From NCBI GenBank assembly GCA_019828595.1, contig JAHQRK010000020.1:992001-1056000 (forward strand): a stretch of 64,000 nucleotides of DNA. Direction: 5' to 3'. Below the pieces are notes generated by a model. That model saw only the letters and a list, made by a program, of their open reading frames with translations, was not told where the DNA came from and searched no databases. Positions within the stretch are counted from its first letter, which is position 1; every line of letters starts with the position of its first letter. This document shows positions 33,684 through 43,574 of the stretch, one piece after another. The translations under genes and the position numbers were made by a program. The DNA is from Aphanomyces cochlioides (taxonomy: Eukaryota; Oomycota; Saprolegniomycetes; Saprolegniales; Verrucalvaceae).

Positions 33684-34484
33684 GGTCGAGAGAGAAGTGA
33701 GCGGAGAGACGCGAGTTGCAAAGTGAAGGGCCAGCCACGGATTTACGACACCTTGAACTTTTATCAGTGTGTAATTAGAATTTTGTATCCGGATCCGGAT
33801 AAGTCTATTTTTAATCTAATGTATAAGTAAATAACTGAAAATTTGTATAGTTTGTGGTTTAAAAATACATTCACTGCTGAATGACTCATTTTGGATGGAT
33901 GACTCATCACTACACTATTTAGCGTAGACCGAATGACTCACTCGACAGACGAAGCGGGGAGAACGGCGCGAAGCATCGCAAGACGTAGTCCCGCGGCAAT
34001 GAAACACTGGAAATGACACAGTGAGGAACATTTTTCGGTGCGTGGATCGACCAGGGAGCGTGGGATTTGTTGGCGTTTAATTGTGAAGGAGAGAGCAACT
34101 GGGACTGAAACTATTTTTAACGATGCAAAGCGGGTATTGAATCGTCTCTGCGTGAATGCACATGGGATGTGATAGGGGATTTGAGTGGGAAATGAAGAGG
34201 GATGAGTCGACAGTGGCAAGATTTGACGCCATGTTGAGATGTTGCTTGCACGACAGATGTGGCGGATCAGCTTGGAGATCGTGCAACATCTGACTGTGGA
34301 TGTTCAGCAGTGAATTCGTGAGTCATGTGCGTCATTCACTGTCGTGGAGTCAGTCCGCCTGCATCCCGATAAACCCCAAACTCCACTCTTCCTATTTTCA
34401 CACTCTCAAATGCATGCTCCCACGTTGGCGCATTGAATCTATTATAGAAATGTCGCTACTCGGAGCAACTTGCTCGCCCTTATA
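33684..34484. other. Upstream region of quinolinate synthase
   Basis: No gene is recognised. The region contains several TGACTCA/TGAGTCA sites (described separately) and AT-rich sequence. Small ORFs show no motifs. Confidence 0.5.
33882..33940. promoter_or_regulatory. Three TGACTCA (bZIP/AP-1-type) sites upstream of nadA
   Basis: Perfect TGACTCA occurs at 33882-33888, 33900-33906 and 33934-33940, about 200-260 bp upstream of the nadA start. The inverted form TGAGTCA lies at 34319-34325. The motif is the classical Gcn4/AP-1 bZIP site. Regulation of nadA by such a factor is inference. Confidence 0.45.
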
Positions 34485-34974
34485 TGAAGCCGCGTAAATT
34501 AAAATCAGTCTTATTGCCAGTTGGGTGCCGTTTGAGTTAGATATATAGTGTTATTTTCCACTATTCTAGCTATGTTTTGCCGCTCGAATCTCCCCAAACA
34601 GTGCTCTGGTCGCCGAGATATGAGGCATCAAAGCTGGTGGTCCGACTTTTCCGACAAAATTTGAGGTTTAAGTTTTTGGTATCGTTCAACTCGTCTCAGC
34701 GACACCAATGTTGCTGTGTTATTCAAATTGAGCAATTCAGTCTTGATTTTGAGTTATTAATAAAAAGCTGGAGTGTAATACGTAGTATAAAACTGTTTCA
34801 AACACTAATACTATAACTAATGACATATATGTTGTAAACTAGTTGATGCTTTCCCAAAACTGTTTTTTTTAGTTTTCTCAAATTTCACCAATTTCCCATC
34901 ACCATACTTTGCACCTCAATTTCTCGAAAATTGGTAACTGGTTGATAAGACTGGTTTTTATTTACGCGGCTTCA
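34485..34974. mobile_element. 490-bp MITE with inverted ends and TA duplication
   Basis: The left end TGAAGCCGCGTAAATTAAAA and the right end are inverted complements over about 30 bp with few mismatches (left to about 34514, right from about 34944). TA flanks both sides (34483-34484 and 34975-34976), consistent with a Tc1/mariner-type MITE. The interior is AT-rich with no transposase. Confidence 0.72.
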
Positions 34975-35003
34975 TATGTGTGTTGAAATAGAGCGTCGAA
35001 TAG

Positions 35004-35145
35004 GACTCCCATGACCTCGCCTCGGCAGGAAGTTGATTCCGATGGGCATTCTCTTGAAGCACTCGACAGAGGGCGACTCCCATGACCTCGCCTCGACAGG
35101 AAGTTGATTCCGATGGGCATTCTCTTGAAGCACTCGACAGAGGGC
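35004..35145. repeat. 71-bp tandem duplication
   Basis: Two adjacent copies (35004-35074 and 35075-35145) differ at one position (CTCGGCAGG versus CTCGACAGG). The unit is not a multiple of three. It lies between the MITE and the promoter of the gene at 35384. Confidence 0.95.
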
Positions 35146-35368
35146 GACTTGCATTACCGTGTTTGAAGAGTTCATGTCCAGGTTCTGCTGCCACTTGAGC
35201 AATGTCACAGCGAGCGTAATCTATCGATGGCGGATTACTGTAGCTCTTCGAAAGAGCTCAAGTTTCCCGCAATTTGTCGCCGCTTGCTCGAGTTGCGATG
35301 CCATTCTCCTCTCTCACTTCTGAACACTCCTTGTCTATAAATAGCACCATAGTCTTCCGCCATCGCTG

Positions 35369-35380
35369 CATTTCCCATTT
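35369..35380 (+). promoter_or_regulatory. Oomycete initiator-like element
   Basis: CATTTCCCATTT matches the oomycete initiator core CATTYYNCAWTTT through 12 bases and is only 3 nt upstream of ATG 35384. It supports this start and implies a very short 5' leader, or a second start downstream. Confidence 0.55.
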
Positions 35381-35383
35381 CCC

Positions 35384-36184
35384 ATGAGCTTCCTCGCCCG
35401 CTTTGAGAACAAGATCTCCACTGTGACCATGCATGGCACTCTGCGGCGTGCAGACGGCATGGAAGAAGTTCGAAGCGGGCCACTCCGCAAAAAGCCTCAA
35501 CCGGCCCCACTCATCCATGACAACAATCGCGATAACAACCACGACTTCCGCCAAGAAGAATTGATGCCAAAACGGGAGCCAGTTGTTGTCCACGAGACAC
35601 CACGCAAGCCGCCGCATGTGTCTCCACAAAAGACGAAACCTGTCAAGGCTTCGACGATTGACACACCTCCTGTGAATCGTAATGAGCTCAAAGCAGCGAC
35701 GGAAGGCGACCAGTTGGCATTCAGTAAGAAGGCTCGCCCGGTTCATTACGAGCCTTGCACGCTGACGGAGTACAGACAGGAGAAGCAGGACAAGTACTAT
35801 GAGCTTGGGAAGCTCAAACCCGACTTGAACGCCGCCGAGCTTGTTGAGAAGCGAGCCAACCAAGAGCGCATCAAGGAGTTCTCCAAGAATTTGAGGCAAA
35901 TCAATCAGACCTTGCCAAAGAAGCAAAAGGAGCCAGTCGTGGAGAAGGAGAAAGCACCATCAAACCGGGAGAAAGCGCTTGCATTTGCCAAGCAAAAAGT
36001 GCCGAGGCCCAAGGTTGTCACTCGCAAAGCAGTGAGTCCCACCAAGGAAAATGCACGAACAAGCAAACGAGACCAACCTGAAGAGCCTAGAGACCAAGAG
36101 CTGGAAGTTCAGTCGGAGCTTCACCAACTCCAGCTAAAGCATCGAGCTGCAAGGGCACAATTGGAAGCTCTCATGCGTGAATAA
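35384..36184 (+). CDS. Conserved hypothetical protein, coiled-coil C terminus, 266 aa
   Basis: The product is an intronless 266-residue, Lys/Glu-rich, mostly disordered protein. A motif-like block at about residues 120-175 (HYEPCTLTEYRQEKQDKYY, ELGKLKPDLNAAELVEKRA) has the Y-x-P-x-TL-x-EY pattern seen in several flagellar/ciliary-associated proteins. A C-terminal coiled coil follows at about residues 230-264. I cannot name it securely; a cilium- or cytoskeleton-related role is a guess from that pattern. It converges on ATG12: its stop at 36182-36184 lies 9 nt from the ATG12 stop, so their 3' UTRs must overlap. Confidence 0.7.
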   Translation: MSFLARFENKISTVTMHGTLRRADGMEEVRSGPLRKKPQPAPLIHDNNRDNNHDFRQEELMPKREPVVVHETPRKPPHVSPQKTKPVKASTIDTPPVNRNELKAATEGDQLAFSKKARPVHYEPCTLTEYRQEKQDKYYELGKLKPDLNAAELVEKRANQERIKEFSKNLRQINQTLPKKQKEPVVEKEKAPSNREKALAFAKQKVPRPKVVTRKAVSPTKENARTSKRDQPEEPRDQELEVQSELHQLQLKHRAARAQLEALMRE

Positions 36185-36193
36185 GATAAATGA

Positions 36194-36712
36194 TTAACCC
36201 CAGGCTTGAGTTCGACTATAGTTCAGGACGAGGAGGCCGTTGATTTGAAAGCACTAGGAGCAGCGATGAGCGCCTTGAGTGCGCCTAATGAGAGCAGTAC
36301 CTCAAATAGTTCGCTCATACGTTGGTCGGGCGTCGGCGCAAACGCGTTGTTGCAATAAACAAACTAAATGTCGATACTGTGAGAAATACATGAGGATCGC
36401 ATCGTACAAGAGAGTCTTCGTCTTTTAGCCGAAGCTGCTTTCGGAGGAAGATGTACACCTACATGGTTGATGGTTTGTGGGTTCATTACAGAAAAGATTT
36501 ACGTTGCTCAGTGGATCATTGCCATTGACAGTGAACTTGCTTCGCTTCATGATCGGCGCTCCTCCCACCGCAGTAAACTGAATCGTGACTAGTACCCCAT
36601 AAAAGACAAAGCCATTGAGCGTCTTGCTACCTTTCTCGGGTCCAGAAGGTCGTCCATTGATCGATAATTGCTCCATCGAGGAGGAGCTGTCCTCATTCGC
36701 ATCATCCGCCAT
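36194..36712 (-). CDS. ATG12: Autophagy protein ATG12 (ubiquitin-like), five exons, 113 aa
   Basis: Exons on the minus strand are 36631-36712, 36503-36588, 36408-36458, 36301-36363 and 36194-36253, with introns of 42-47 nt. The joined frame is intact. The N terminus is acidic and disordered. The ubiquitin-like fold follows: VTIQFTAVGGAPIMKRSKF, then VYIFLRKQLRLKDEDSL, FVYCNNAFAPTPDQRMSEL and the diagnostic end LLVLNYSRTQAWG with the C-terminal Gly exposed. In the family ATG7 and ATG10 join this glycine to a lysine of ATG5; the conjugate promotes ATG8 lipidation on the phagophore. It shares a 68-bp promoter with cyclin C. Confidence 0.96.
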
Positions 36713-36780
36713 GGTGCAATTTCTCTTCTATCCGGTTGAGTTCCGGATTTTCCAAACCCAAAACAAGCGGCGCAGCGGAC
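36713..36780. promoter_or_regulatory. 68-bp bidirectional promoter between ATG12 and cyclin C
   Basis: The two start codons diverge across only 68 bp. Near the middle lies an inverted repeat, ATCCGG (36730-36735) and CCGGAT (36743-36748) with a 7-bp spacer, a plausible binding site for a dimeric factor serving both genes. Both 5' leaders must be very short. Confidence 0.7.
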
Positions 36781-37897
36781 ATGGCGCTCAACTTTTGGCA
36801 GTCTACGCATTAGTAAGTGCGGGAAGTAGATGTGTCCAACAAATCTCATAGTCTCCACTGGATGAAGAACCTTCGTGTCGAAGACTTCAAGCGAATTAAT
36901 CCCAAGGACACGATGCTGACGCTCCAAGAAGTTGAGAGCATTCATCTGGCCATCATTTCTCGTACCTTTACGACTCATGAGACCAAGCTCACGTGATCTT
37001 TCCTTAGTCATTGAAGAGCTTGGGGCACGGCTTCACATCAATCAGGCAAGCACTGAAGAACTGCGTCCAATCATCCTCTCTATTCATAACAGGTCATCAT
37101 TTGCACAGCCATCGTGGTCTACAAACGATTTTACTTGACGTATGTACGCCCTGAGTCGTGGTTTATTGACAACATGGATGCAGTCAAAGCTTTTGCGAGT
37201 TTGATCCCCGACTCGTGGCAGGCACGGCGCTGTTTATCTCATCGAAGATTGAAGAATGCCAAGTTCGCTTGGCTGATATTGCTATCCAACTTCATGAACT
37301 CACATCCAGTGCGTTCCCGGCTTACTTCAGAGCATCAAGCTTAATTTGATCTAGAATTTCCTGAAGATAAGGATTGGCTCTACGATTTTACCGAGAAGGA
37401 CATTATCGAATGCGAATTCTACGTGATCGAAGCAATGCAATACGACATGATCATTCATCATCCTTTCAGCACTCTGATCAAACTCTACGAAGAATTTGAA
37501 GAAACATTTCCAATGAATGAAAACAGCTTTAAGACGGCTTGGTATGTCGACATATTCTCCATGTGACTCTTATCACCCGGAAAGGGACTTGTGTCTTTTT
37601 GCCTATCGTACAAATGTCATTATGGTGCGACCACCGTTTTTGGTCGCAGCCGCTGTCGTGTTCCTCGCGCTACATGACGCCTCATATGATACCTCTGAAT
37701 TTCTTGAACGTGTCAACATCAAGAGCGATATGGTACATTCCTGTCCTTACCACGTCAACGATTGAAAACACGGCTAGATCCTTCAAGTTGTTGGAGAACT
37801 CCAGGCTGCTTTCGCAGAGTTCAAGACACAAAGTTCCCTGCAGCACACTGCCATGCCAAAGCTTGATGATATCGTCCCAGATCCATTCAAGGACTGA
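36781..37897 (+). CDS. CCNC: Cyclin C (Mediator kinase-module cyclin), eight exons, 268 aa
   Basis: Exons are 36781-36812, 36852-36961, 37008-37045, 37093-37139, 37184-37308, 37355-37541, 37585-37732 and 37778-37897. Introns are 39-47 nt. Intron 3 (37046-37092) starts GC rather than GT. The protein opens MALNFWQSTHYLHWMKN, the cyclin C signature. Cyclin-box motifs follow: VYKRFYLTQSFCEFDPRLVA, ALFISSKIEECQVRL, ECEFYVIEAMQYDMIIHHPF and MVRPPFLVAAAVVFLAL. In eukaryotes cyclin C pairs with CDK8 in the Mediator kinase module and controls RNA polymerase II transcription. Unspliced, the locus looks like a pseudogene; splicing restores the full frame. Confidence 0.95.
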
Positions 37898-38067
37898 TCA
37901 TCCTTTCTCCTTGACACCGTCAAGTGTGTCCAATCTGGCAAATAAGAAAAAATGCGCGAAAATCGGACAGGAGAAATAATTTTAACTTTCTTTTTGTATG
38001 CCGTATCCAACAATGTCACCCCTCCTACCTTGTCAACCATGAAAGATCGCATTTTCAAATTTGCAGG

Positions 38068-39931
38068 ATGGGACCCAAGTCGCCGTCGAAGAGCCGCAAA
38101 GGTCGACGAATTAATGCAGCAACACCATTACTTGATGAAAAAAGCGAGACGCAGGTTCAATTTCCCCCATCCACGTCTACTCCACAGCCCCTTACGACGT
38201 ATCACAGTATTGACGTGGTTGTGGAGACGATCCCAAATGTCGATGAAAAATGGACGAATACAACAAACCCCATGCCGACATTTACAGTCGCGGATGCTCA
38301 GTGCATGGAATGGGACTATGCGCATGTACGTGTGGAAGGGAAAAACCGAACTGAGTCGGATTTCAATCAAGTCGACTTCGAAGAGCTTGGTGTACTTTTG
38401 GATCCGTTCTATGATGTTACCACAGGCAGACTCAAACGCATGTTTCGACTTTTTGCTCCTCATGGTACGAGACAACACTAAACCAGCGCGTCATTACGTT
38501 ATTTAGGTGAAGAGAAAGTCTCTTACGACGCATTTCATGAAGGGTTGTCAGCCCTCGGTATTTCGCCACCACCTGATATCTCGTTTGAAGACTTTGTTCA
38601 CAAGATTGATGGAGATCATGATGGCACTATCGATTTGGAAGAATTCATCCATGTCGTGCAAATGATTAAGCAAGCGCATCTTTTCAAGCATGAGCATGTC
38701 GCTGCCGATTCACAAACATCTGACACAATCCTTCGAGTCGTCGATTATTCACCAACATCAATTCACACCATAGCCCCCGTAACAAAATTGCAATCGTTCA
38801 TGTTTTCAAGCAAGCCAACTTGGGCCAAAGTCCGATGGGTACACTTGGCAGGCTTCAGGCGCTCGGATGATATTAATCTGAGGCGTCTTGCAATTAAATA
38901 CCAGTTGCATCCTCTAGCTCTTGAAGATTGCTTGAACAAGGATGACATCATACGATGCAAGTACGAGCACTACGAAGATCATACTTTCCTATGCTTGCCG
39001 GTAATTCGACCTGTTGACAAGGAAAAGAAGCTCGAAATAGAATCCCTTGTCGATCGCCACCGGTACGACTTGTTTGCAAAAGATCGGTCTCTCCGTACTC
39101 CGAGCCGTCTTACGAAGCCGAAACGTCGTGTGGACCACGCTGAGAAGCTGGACAAACTGCGCGTGCTGATGCGAAAGCCTCAACAATTGTGTGTGTTTAT
39201 CTGTCGTGGTGAGACAGTGTTGAGTATTCAAGAAGAAGCGGACGACAACGAAGCAACTGGTTTTCCTCTTTGGCAGCTAGTTTTCAAAAATCAAATGGCG
39301 AAATCGTACTCCAAGATCCGCAATCACGAGTCCAGTTTCTTAGTTATTTCGATTCTGAATGCAGTCGTGGACGAAATGATGCCACTCGTGTCAGTCTTTG
39401 AAGTCCAGCTTACTATGTTGGGCAAAGTCCTTCGAGCTGAGGGTATCAAATTCAACAGCAAACGGCTTGCGCGGGCCAAGAAGAATATGATTGCGCTTGA
39501 AAAGATTGTACGGCCCCTCGTAGACCTTGTCGATGGACAGCTCATGGACGAATTCGATAAGGTATGAGTGAACTGAGCGTCAGCATCATGAAGCATGAAA
39601 TTAGGGAGAATCGAGGAATTATCTTCGAGATATTCGCGACCATTTGAAGCAAATGGCGACGTCTTTGAAAGAATCCCATCGTGACCTTACTATGCTCGTG
39701 GAAGAAGACAAGCAAATTCGCATGCAGCACAAAGATGATGTGCTCTACATCATGACCGTGAGCGCGACATTGTTTTTGCCTGGTACTTTCCTCACCGGCC
39801 TCTATGGTATGAATTTCGACAACATGCCGGAGCTTCATACCCAGTACGGCTACTTTGTCTGGTGGATCGTATTTCTCACAATCATCTCGTCGCTCTTCAC
39901 GTACCTCCGAGTGGTGAAGAAATGGATTTAG
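38068..39931 (+). CDS. EF-hand/CorA-type Mg2+ channel-like protein A, 592 aa
   Basis: Exons are 38068-38464, 38507-39561 and 39605-39931 (introns 42 and 43 nt). The N-terminal cytosolic part has a degenerate EF-hand around residues 115-145, then a canonical EF-hand loop at 167-178 (DGDHDGTIDLEE). A CorA-type funnel domain follows (VRWVHLAGF, RRLAIKYQLHPLALEDCLN, RPQQLCVF-like). Two C-terminal membrane helices flank the family signature GMN (residues 552-554, in LYGMNFDNMPE). CorA pentamers conduct Mg2+ and are gated by Mg2+ at the funnel; the EF-hand suggests added Ca2+ or Mg2+ sensing, which is inference. ATG 38068 was chosen because the paralogues start with similarly short N termini. A near-initiator sequence (GCATTTTCAAATTT, about 38049-38062) lies just upstream. 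Confidence 0.92.
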
Positions 39932-40519
39932 GTAGACGATGCCACGTCAAAGAACATAAACGTGGTTCCTGTTTGGGTATGCGTCGTGGTCGTGACCGCG
40001 GAATTTTTGACAACGCATCCATACAGGATATGCTAAGTACGTCGTTGCCATAGATAGAAATACTGCCTCGTTGTGTCCTTTCAGTTTTCCCCTTGGATCG
40101 CTTCAAAGACAAATTTTAGGAAGACACGATCCCCAAATGACGAGCACGATTGTTGATGTTGATACTGATTTGTCGAAGCGCCAATCTGCCCATTGGATGG
40201 GAATGCTTGAGAGCTGACTAGATCGTTGTCACGATTGAAGTGCGTTGTGTGACAGATTTCGAATGCCAACATATCTATCGCCGTGCTCTTACTTGAATAC
40301 TGCTGACCGTGGCTTTCAATTTCAGCAACACTGTGGATCTTTCAAAATGATGAAGTCGTGGCAAGGGCAAAGACAGCATGAGTTGTTCGACAACAAAACT
40401 TTGAAAATGGAGCAGCGTGAGTATTTCATGTAATCCCTCTTCAAGGTAGAACTCCTCCCAGTGTTGCCTGGTTTGATAGCCATGAAGACATCGAGGGCAT
40501 TTTGCCTTGTTGATCAGAG
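39932..40519. other. Intergenic between CorA paralogues A and B
   Basis: No gene is recognised. Short ORFs on both strands have no motifs. Sequence just upstream of 40520 probably holds the promoter of paralogue B. Confidence 0.5.
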
Positions 40520-42372
40520 ATGACATTGCCTCACCTTCATCAGAGAGAGACTGACGAGTTACTGAGTGACAAGCAAAGAATGCTCTACTCTTCGAGACCA
40601 GAAGACATCAATCTCGTGGACATCGTCGTGGAGAAAAACGTCGATGAAAAGTGGACAGATTGCGGCAAAGTGCCTACGTTCACAGTCACTGATGCTCGAA
40701 ACATGGAATGGGACTACGTGAATGTAGTCCAAGAGATCCGAAAGAACTCGCTGATCTCAGAGTTTGGTGATTTAGATCAAGACATGGACGACGATTTGAC
40801 CGTGTTTCTCGATCCATTCTACGATGTCACGACCACTCGCCTCAAGCGTATGTTTCGTCACTTTGCTCCCGATGGTTACCGCAAGTTCTGGTATTGAATG
40901 CCTGAAATTCATTGTAGGTGCTGAAAAGGTCACGTACGAGGCATTTCACAATGGTCTAATGACTCTTGGGATTTCAACGCCTCCTGATGTCCCTTTTGAA
41001 GACTTCGTGCGCAAAATTGACACCGATCAGGACGGCTACATCAGTTTGGAGGAGTTTATTCGAGTCATTCAAATGGTCAAGCAAGCGCATCTTTTTCGAA
41101 GTGAACATGAACCGGCCTCCTTGGCTTCTGGGGCAGTCTTTCGTGTTGTGGACTACTCCCCGACCAATATTCATGCCGTGACTCCAGTGAAAAACCTTGA
41201 ATCGTTCATGTTTTCAGCCACGCCAGAATGGGCGAAAGTGCGGTGGGTTCATGTGTGTGGTTTCAATCGCTCGGACGATATCAATTTGCGCCGGTTGGCC
41301 ATCAAGTACCAGCTCCATCCACTAGCTCTTGAAGACTGTTTGAACAAGGATGATGTCGTTCGCTGCAAATATGAGCACTACGAAGATCATACCTTTCTCT
41401 GCTTACCAATTGTTCGTCCCCTCGATAAGCAGAAGAAGACAGACCTGGAAGGGTACATAAGTCGTCATCGATACGACATGTATGCGAAAGATAGGTCGTT
41501 GGGAGGCCGCTCAATGAGTGAAATGTCATACGAAAAGCTGAAACGCGCGACGAAAGCAGTCAAGAGAGTCGAATTGACGGCAAAACTGGACAACATGCGT
41601 CTTCTCATGCGAAGACCTCAGCAGCTCTGTGTCTTTGTCGTAAAAGGGGAGACAGTTGTGAGTGTTCAAGAAGATTCATCCGACGACGTGGCGAGCTTTG
41701 CATTGTGGCACTCTGTTTTCAAGCTGCATATGACGAAATCCTACTCGAAGATTCGCAACCACGATGCTTGGTTCCTCGTGATATCTATTCTCAATGAAGT
41801 TGTCGACGAGATTATGCCACTCGTGATGGTATTTGAAACCAAACTCAAGATGATGGGCAAGTTGCTTCGAATTGAGCGAACAAAATTCAACACGAAGCGG
41901 TTCACACGGGCTAAGAAGAACCTCATTGCCATTGAAAAGATCGTGCGTCCGCTTTTCGACTTAGTTGAAGGCCAACTCATTGATCAGGATGAATTTAAGC
42001 AAGTACGGCAATGGGAAAATGACATTTGAGAACGAATCCGAGTAGGGCGAAGTCAAGAATTATCTTCGCGACGTACGTGACCACTTGAAGCAAATGGCGA
42101 GCGATATCAAGGACCATCTTCAGAGTTTAGCTGAGCTCGTCGAAGCAGACAAGGAAATCCGCGCAAAGCATCGTGACGATGTCCTGTACATCATGTCCAT
42201 AAGTGCAGCTTTATTCCTGCCAGGCACATTCATGACGGGTTTGTACGGGATGAACTTCGACAACATGCCGGAATTGCACGCAGAATACGGCTATTTTATT
42301 TGGTGGGGCGTTTTTCTCACAATTCTCGTCGGGCTGTTTACCTACTTCAAATTTTTCAAGGAATGGATCTAG
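40520..42372 (+). CDS. EF-hand/CorA-type Mg2+ channel-like protein B, 588 aa
   Basis: Exons are 40520-40874, 40918-42002 and 42046-42372 (introns 43 and 43 nt), at the same two positions as paralogue A. The canonical EF-hand loop is at residues 153-164 (DTDQDGYISLEE), preceded by a degenerate first EF-hand. The CorA funnel is highly similar to A (RRLAIKYQLHPLALEDCLN). The pore signature LYGMNFDNMPE has GMN at 548-550, followed by the second membrane helix and a short basic end. Tandem orientation and matching introns show duplication from A. It carries an insertion of about 13 residues relative to A before the coiled stalk (SMSEMSYEKLKRATK). Confidence 0.92.
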
Positions 42373-42601
42373 CGATCAAGTGTTCAAGGCTGCAAATTAG
42401 GCTCGTTCGACTGTCAAACATGTGAAAGAAAGCAAAAAGAAATAAGCTTGCTATTGAACGGAAAATCAATGAATATCAAAGCTCGTCCCTCGTCGACTCC
42501 AGCTCCTTGGACGACAATTTTGCAAGAGGATGATGGTTGAAAGATGAGAGAGAAATAGAGAAGGTAGTCAGTCACGCCATGGCGTTGACACTCCAAGTTG
42601 C

Positions 42602-42796
42602 TCAGAATGGAATGATCCATTGGTCGACCGAGTTGGGCATGTCTTCTTTGGCCTTGGTAGGTTCAGAAGTCGCTTGGAAGATAGCTACGCCGATCGCAGC
42701 GTTCAAGACAAGGCAGGCAACAGCGATGACAATCATGTCCACAGGTCGTGGCAAATTGAGAAATGCTGATCTTGGACGCTTCAACTTGCCGTTCAC
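42602..42796 (-). CDS. Possible small single-pass membrane protein, 64 aa
   Basis: The 64-residue frame has a basic N terminus (MNGKLKRPRSAFLNLPRP), one clear hydrophobic helix (residues about 20-41, VDMIVIAVACLVLNAAIGVA) and an acidic hydrophilic tail. The charge pattern suits a tail-out membrane peptide. I recognise no family. Upstream exons on the minus strand were looked for and not found. It lies between CorA gene B and the composite transposon. It could be chance, but the composition is more protein-like than its neighbours. Confidence 0.4.
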   Translation of the reverse strand: MNGKLKRPRSAFLNLPRPVDMIVIAVACLVLNAAIGVAIFQATSEPTKAKEDMPNSVDQWIIPF

Positions 42797-42936
42797 TGTG
42801 GACCAATGGCATGGCGGAAATGTTTTCGTTGAGCAAATCAGAGTGGATGACTCCCCAAGTTACTACTATATCATGCCACACTGGCTGTCATTCTCAAGTG
42901 CTTCTAATGGATGGTACATCCGTGAAGGGAGACACT

Positions 42937-43428
42937 AAATATCCCACCCCTCTTTTTAAATGTCTACACCTTATACTTGGAATTTGTATACCCGAATTGT
43001 TGACAACAGAGATGCATTAGTACTACTAGTGAGCGAGTCGTTCTGAGCTTTAGCCAACAACTTTCCTGCGAATACACGAGCGTCTCCTCGGCGAAATAGA
43101 GTAAGTCGACATAGATCCATAGAAAATAGTCATTCAAGGTGGAAAACAAGACTCTTGCGCCAAGCCGCCGTCTCAATCAACCGAAATGTCCACTTGGACA
43201 CAGAAAAGGAGTCGTGGCCAATCAATTTCCAGTGATCTTTGTGCCTCTGAAAATTAAAAAGAGGTTTGGCCAATCAAAATCCAATTGTTGGCTGCCAATA
43301 CATTTCAATATTGGCCAATAGAATTTTGTGCGAACACACAGCGCACATTGAATTACAACTCTTTTTACCATTATTATCCAATGAATTTATTCATTGCAAA
43401 GCCAATCAGTACAGAGAAACTCATTAAT
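42937..43428 (+). repeat. Left arm of outer inverted repeat
   Basis: This 492-bp segment is the reverse complement of roughly 47630-48117. It contains several CCAAT/ATTGG repeats (for example GGCCAATCAAAATCCAATTG) and no real gene. The Harbinger element sits at its inner end. Confidence 0.9.
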
Positions 43429-43574
43429 AGTGGGTGTCAGAGTGCCAGCAACTTCGGGGCAGCAAAGACTCCATTGTTCATTATTATATCCAATGAAATT
43501 GTTGTATTCATATTTAACTCTGAAACCCCCAGTGTTTCATAACAGCAACAAGTCAAGGCTGCGACTATAGTGCA

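Noticed and set aside
32135..33721. Several separate ORFs resembling pieces of quinolinate synthase, suggesting a pseudogene
   Set aside because: Five introns of 44-51 nt join them into one intact 505-residue frame.
36781..37897. Apparent cyclin pseudogene with many stops
   Set aside because: All breaks are removed by seven short introns with proper borders; the joined frame is a complete cyclin C.
42964..43176. 70-residue ORF repeated at 47878-48090
   Set aside because: It is repeated only because both lie in the inverted arms; composition is random and there is no motif.
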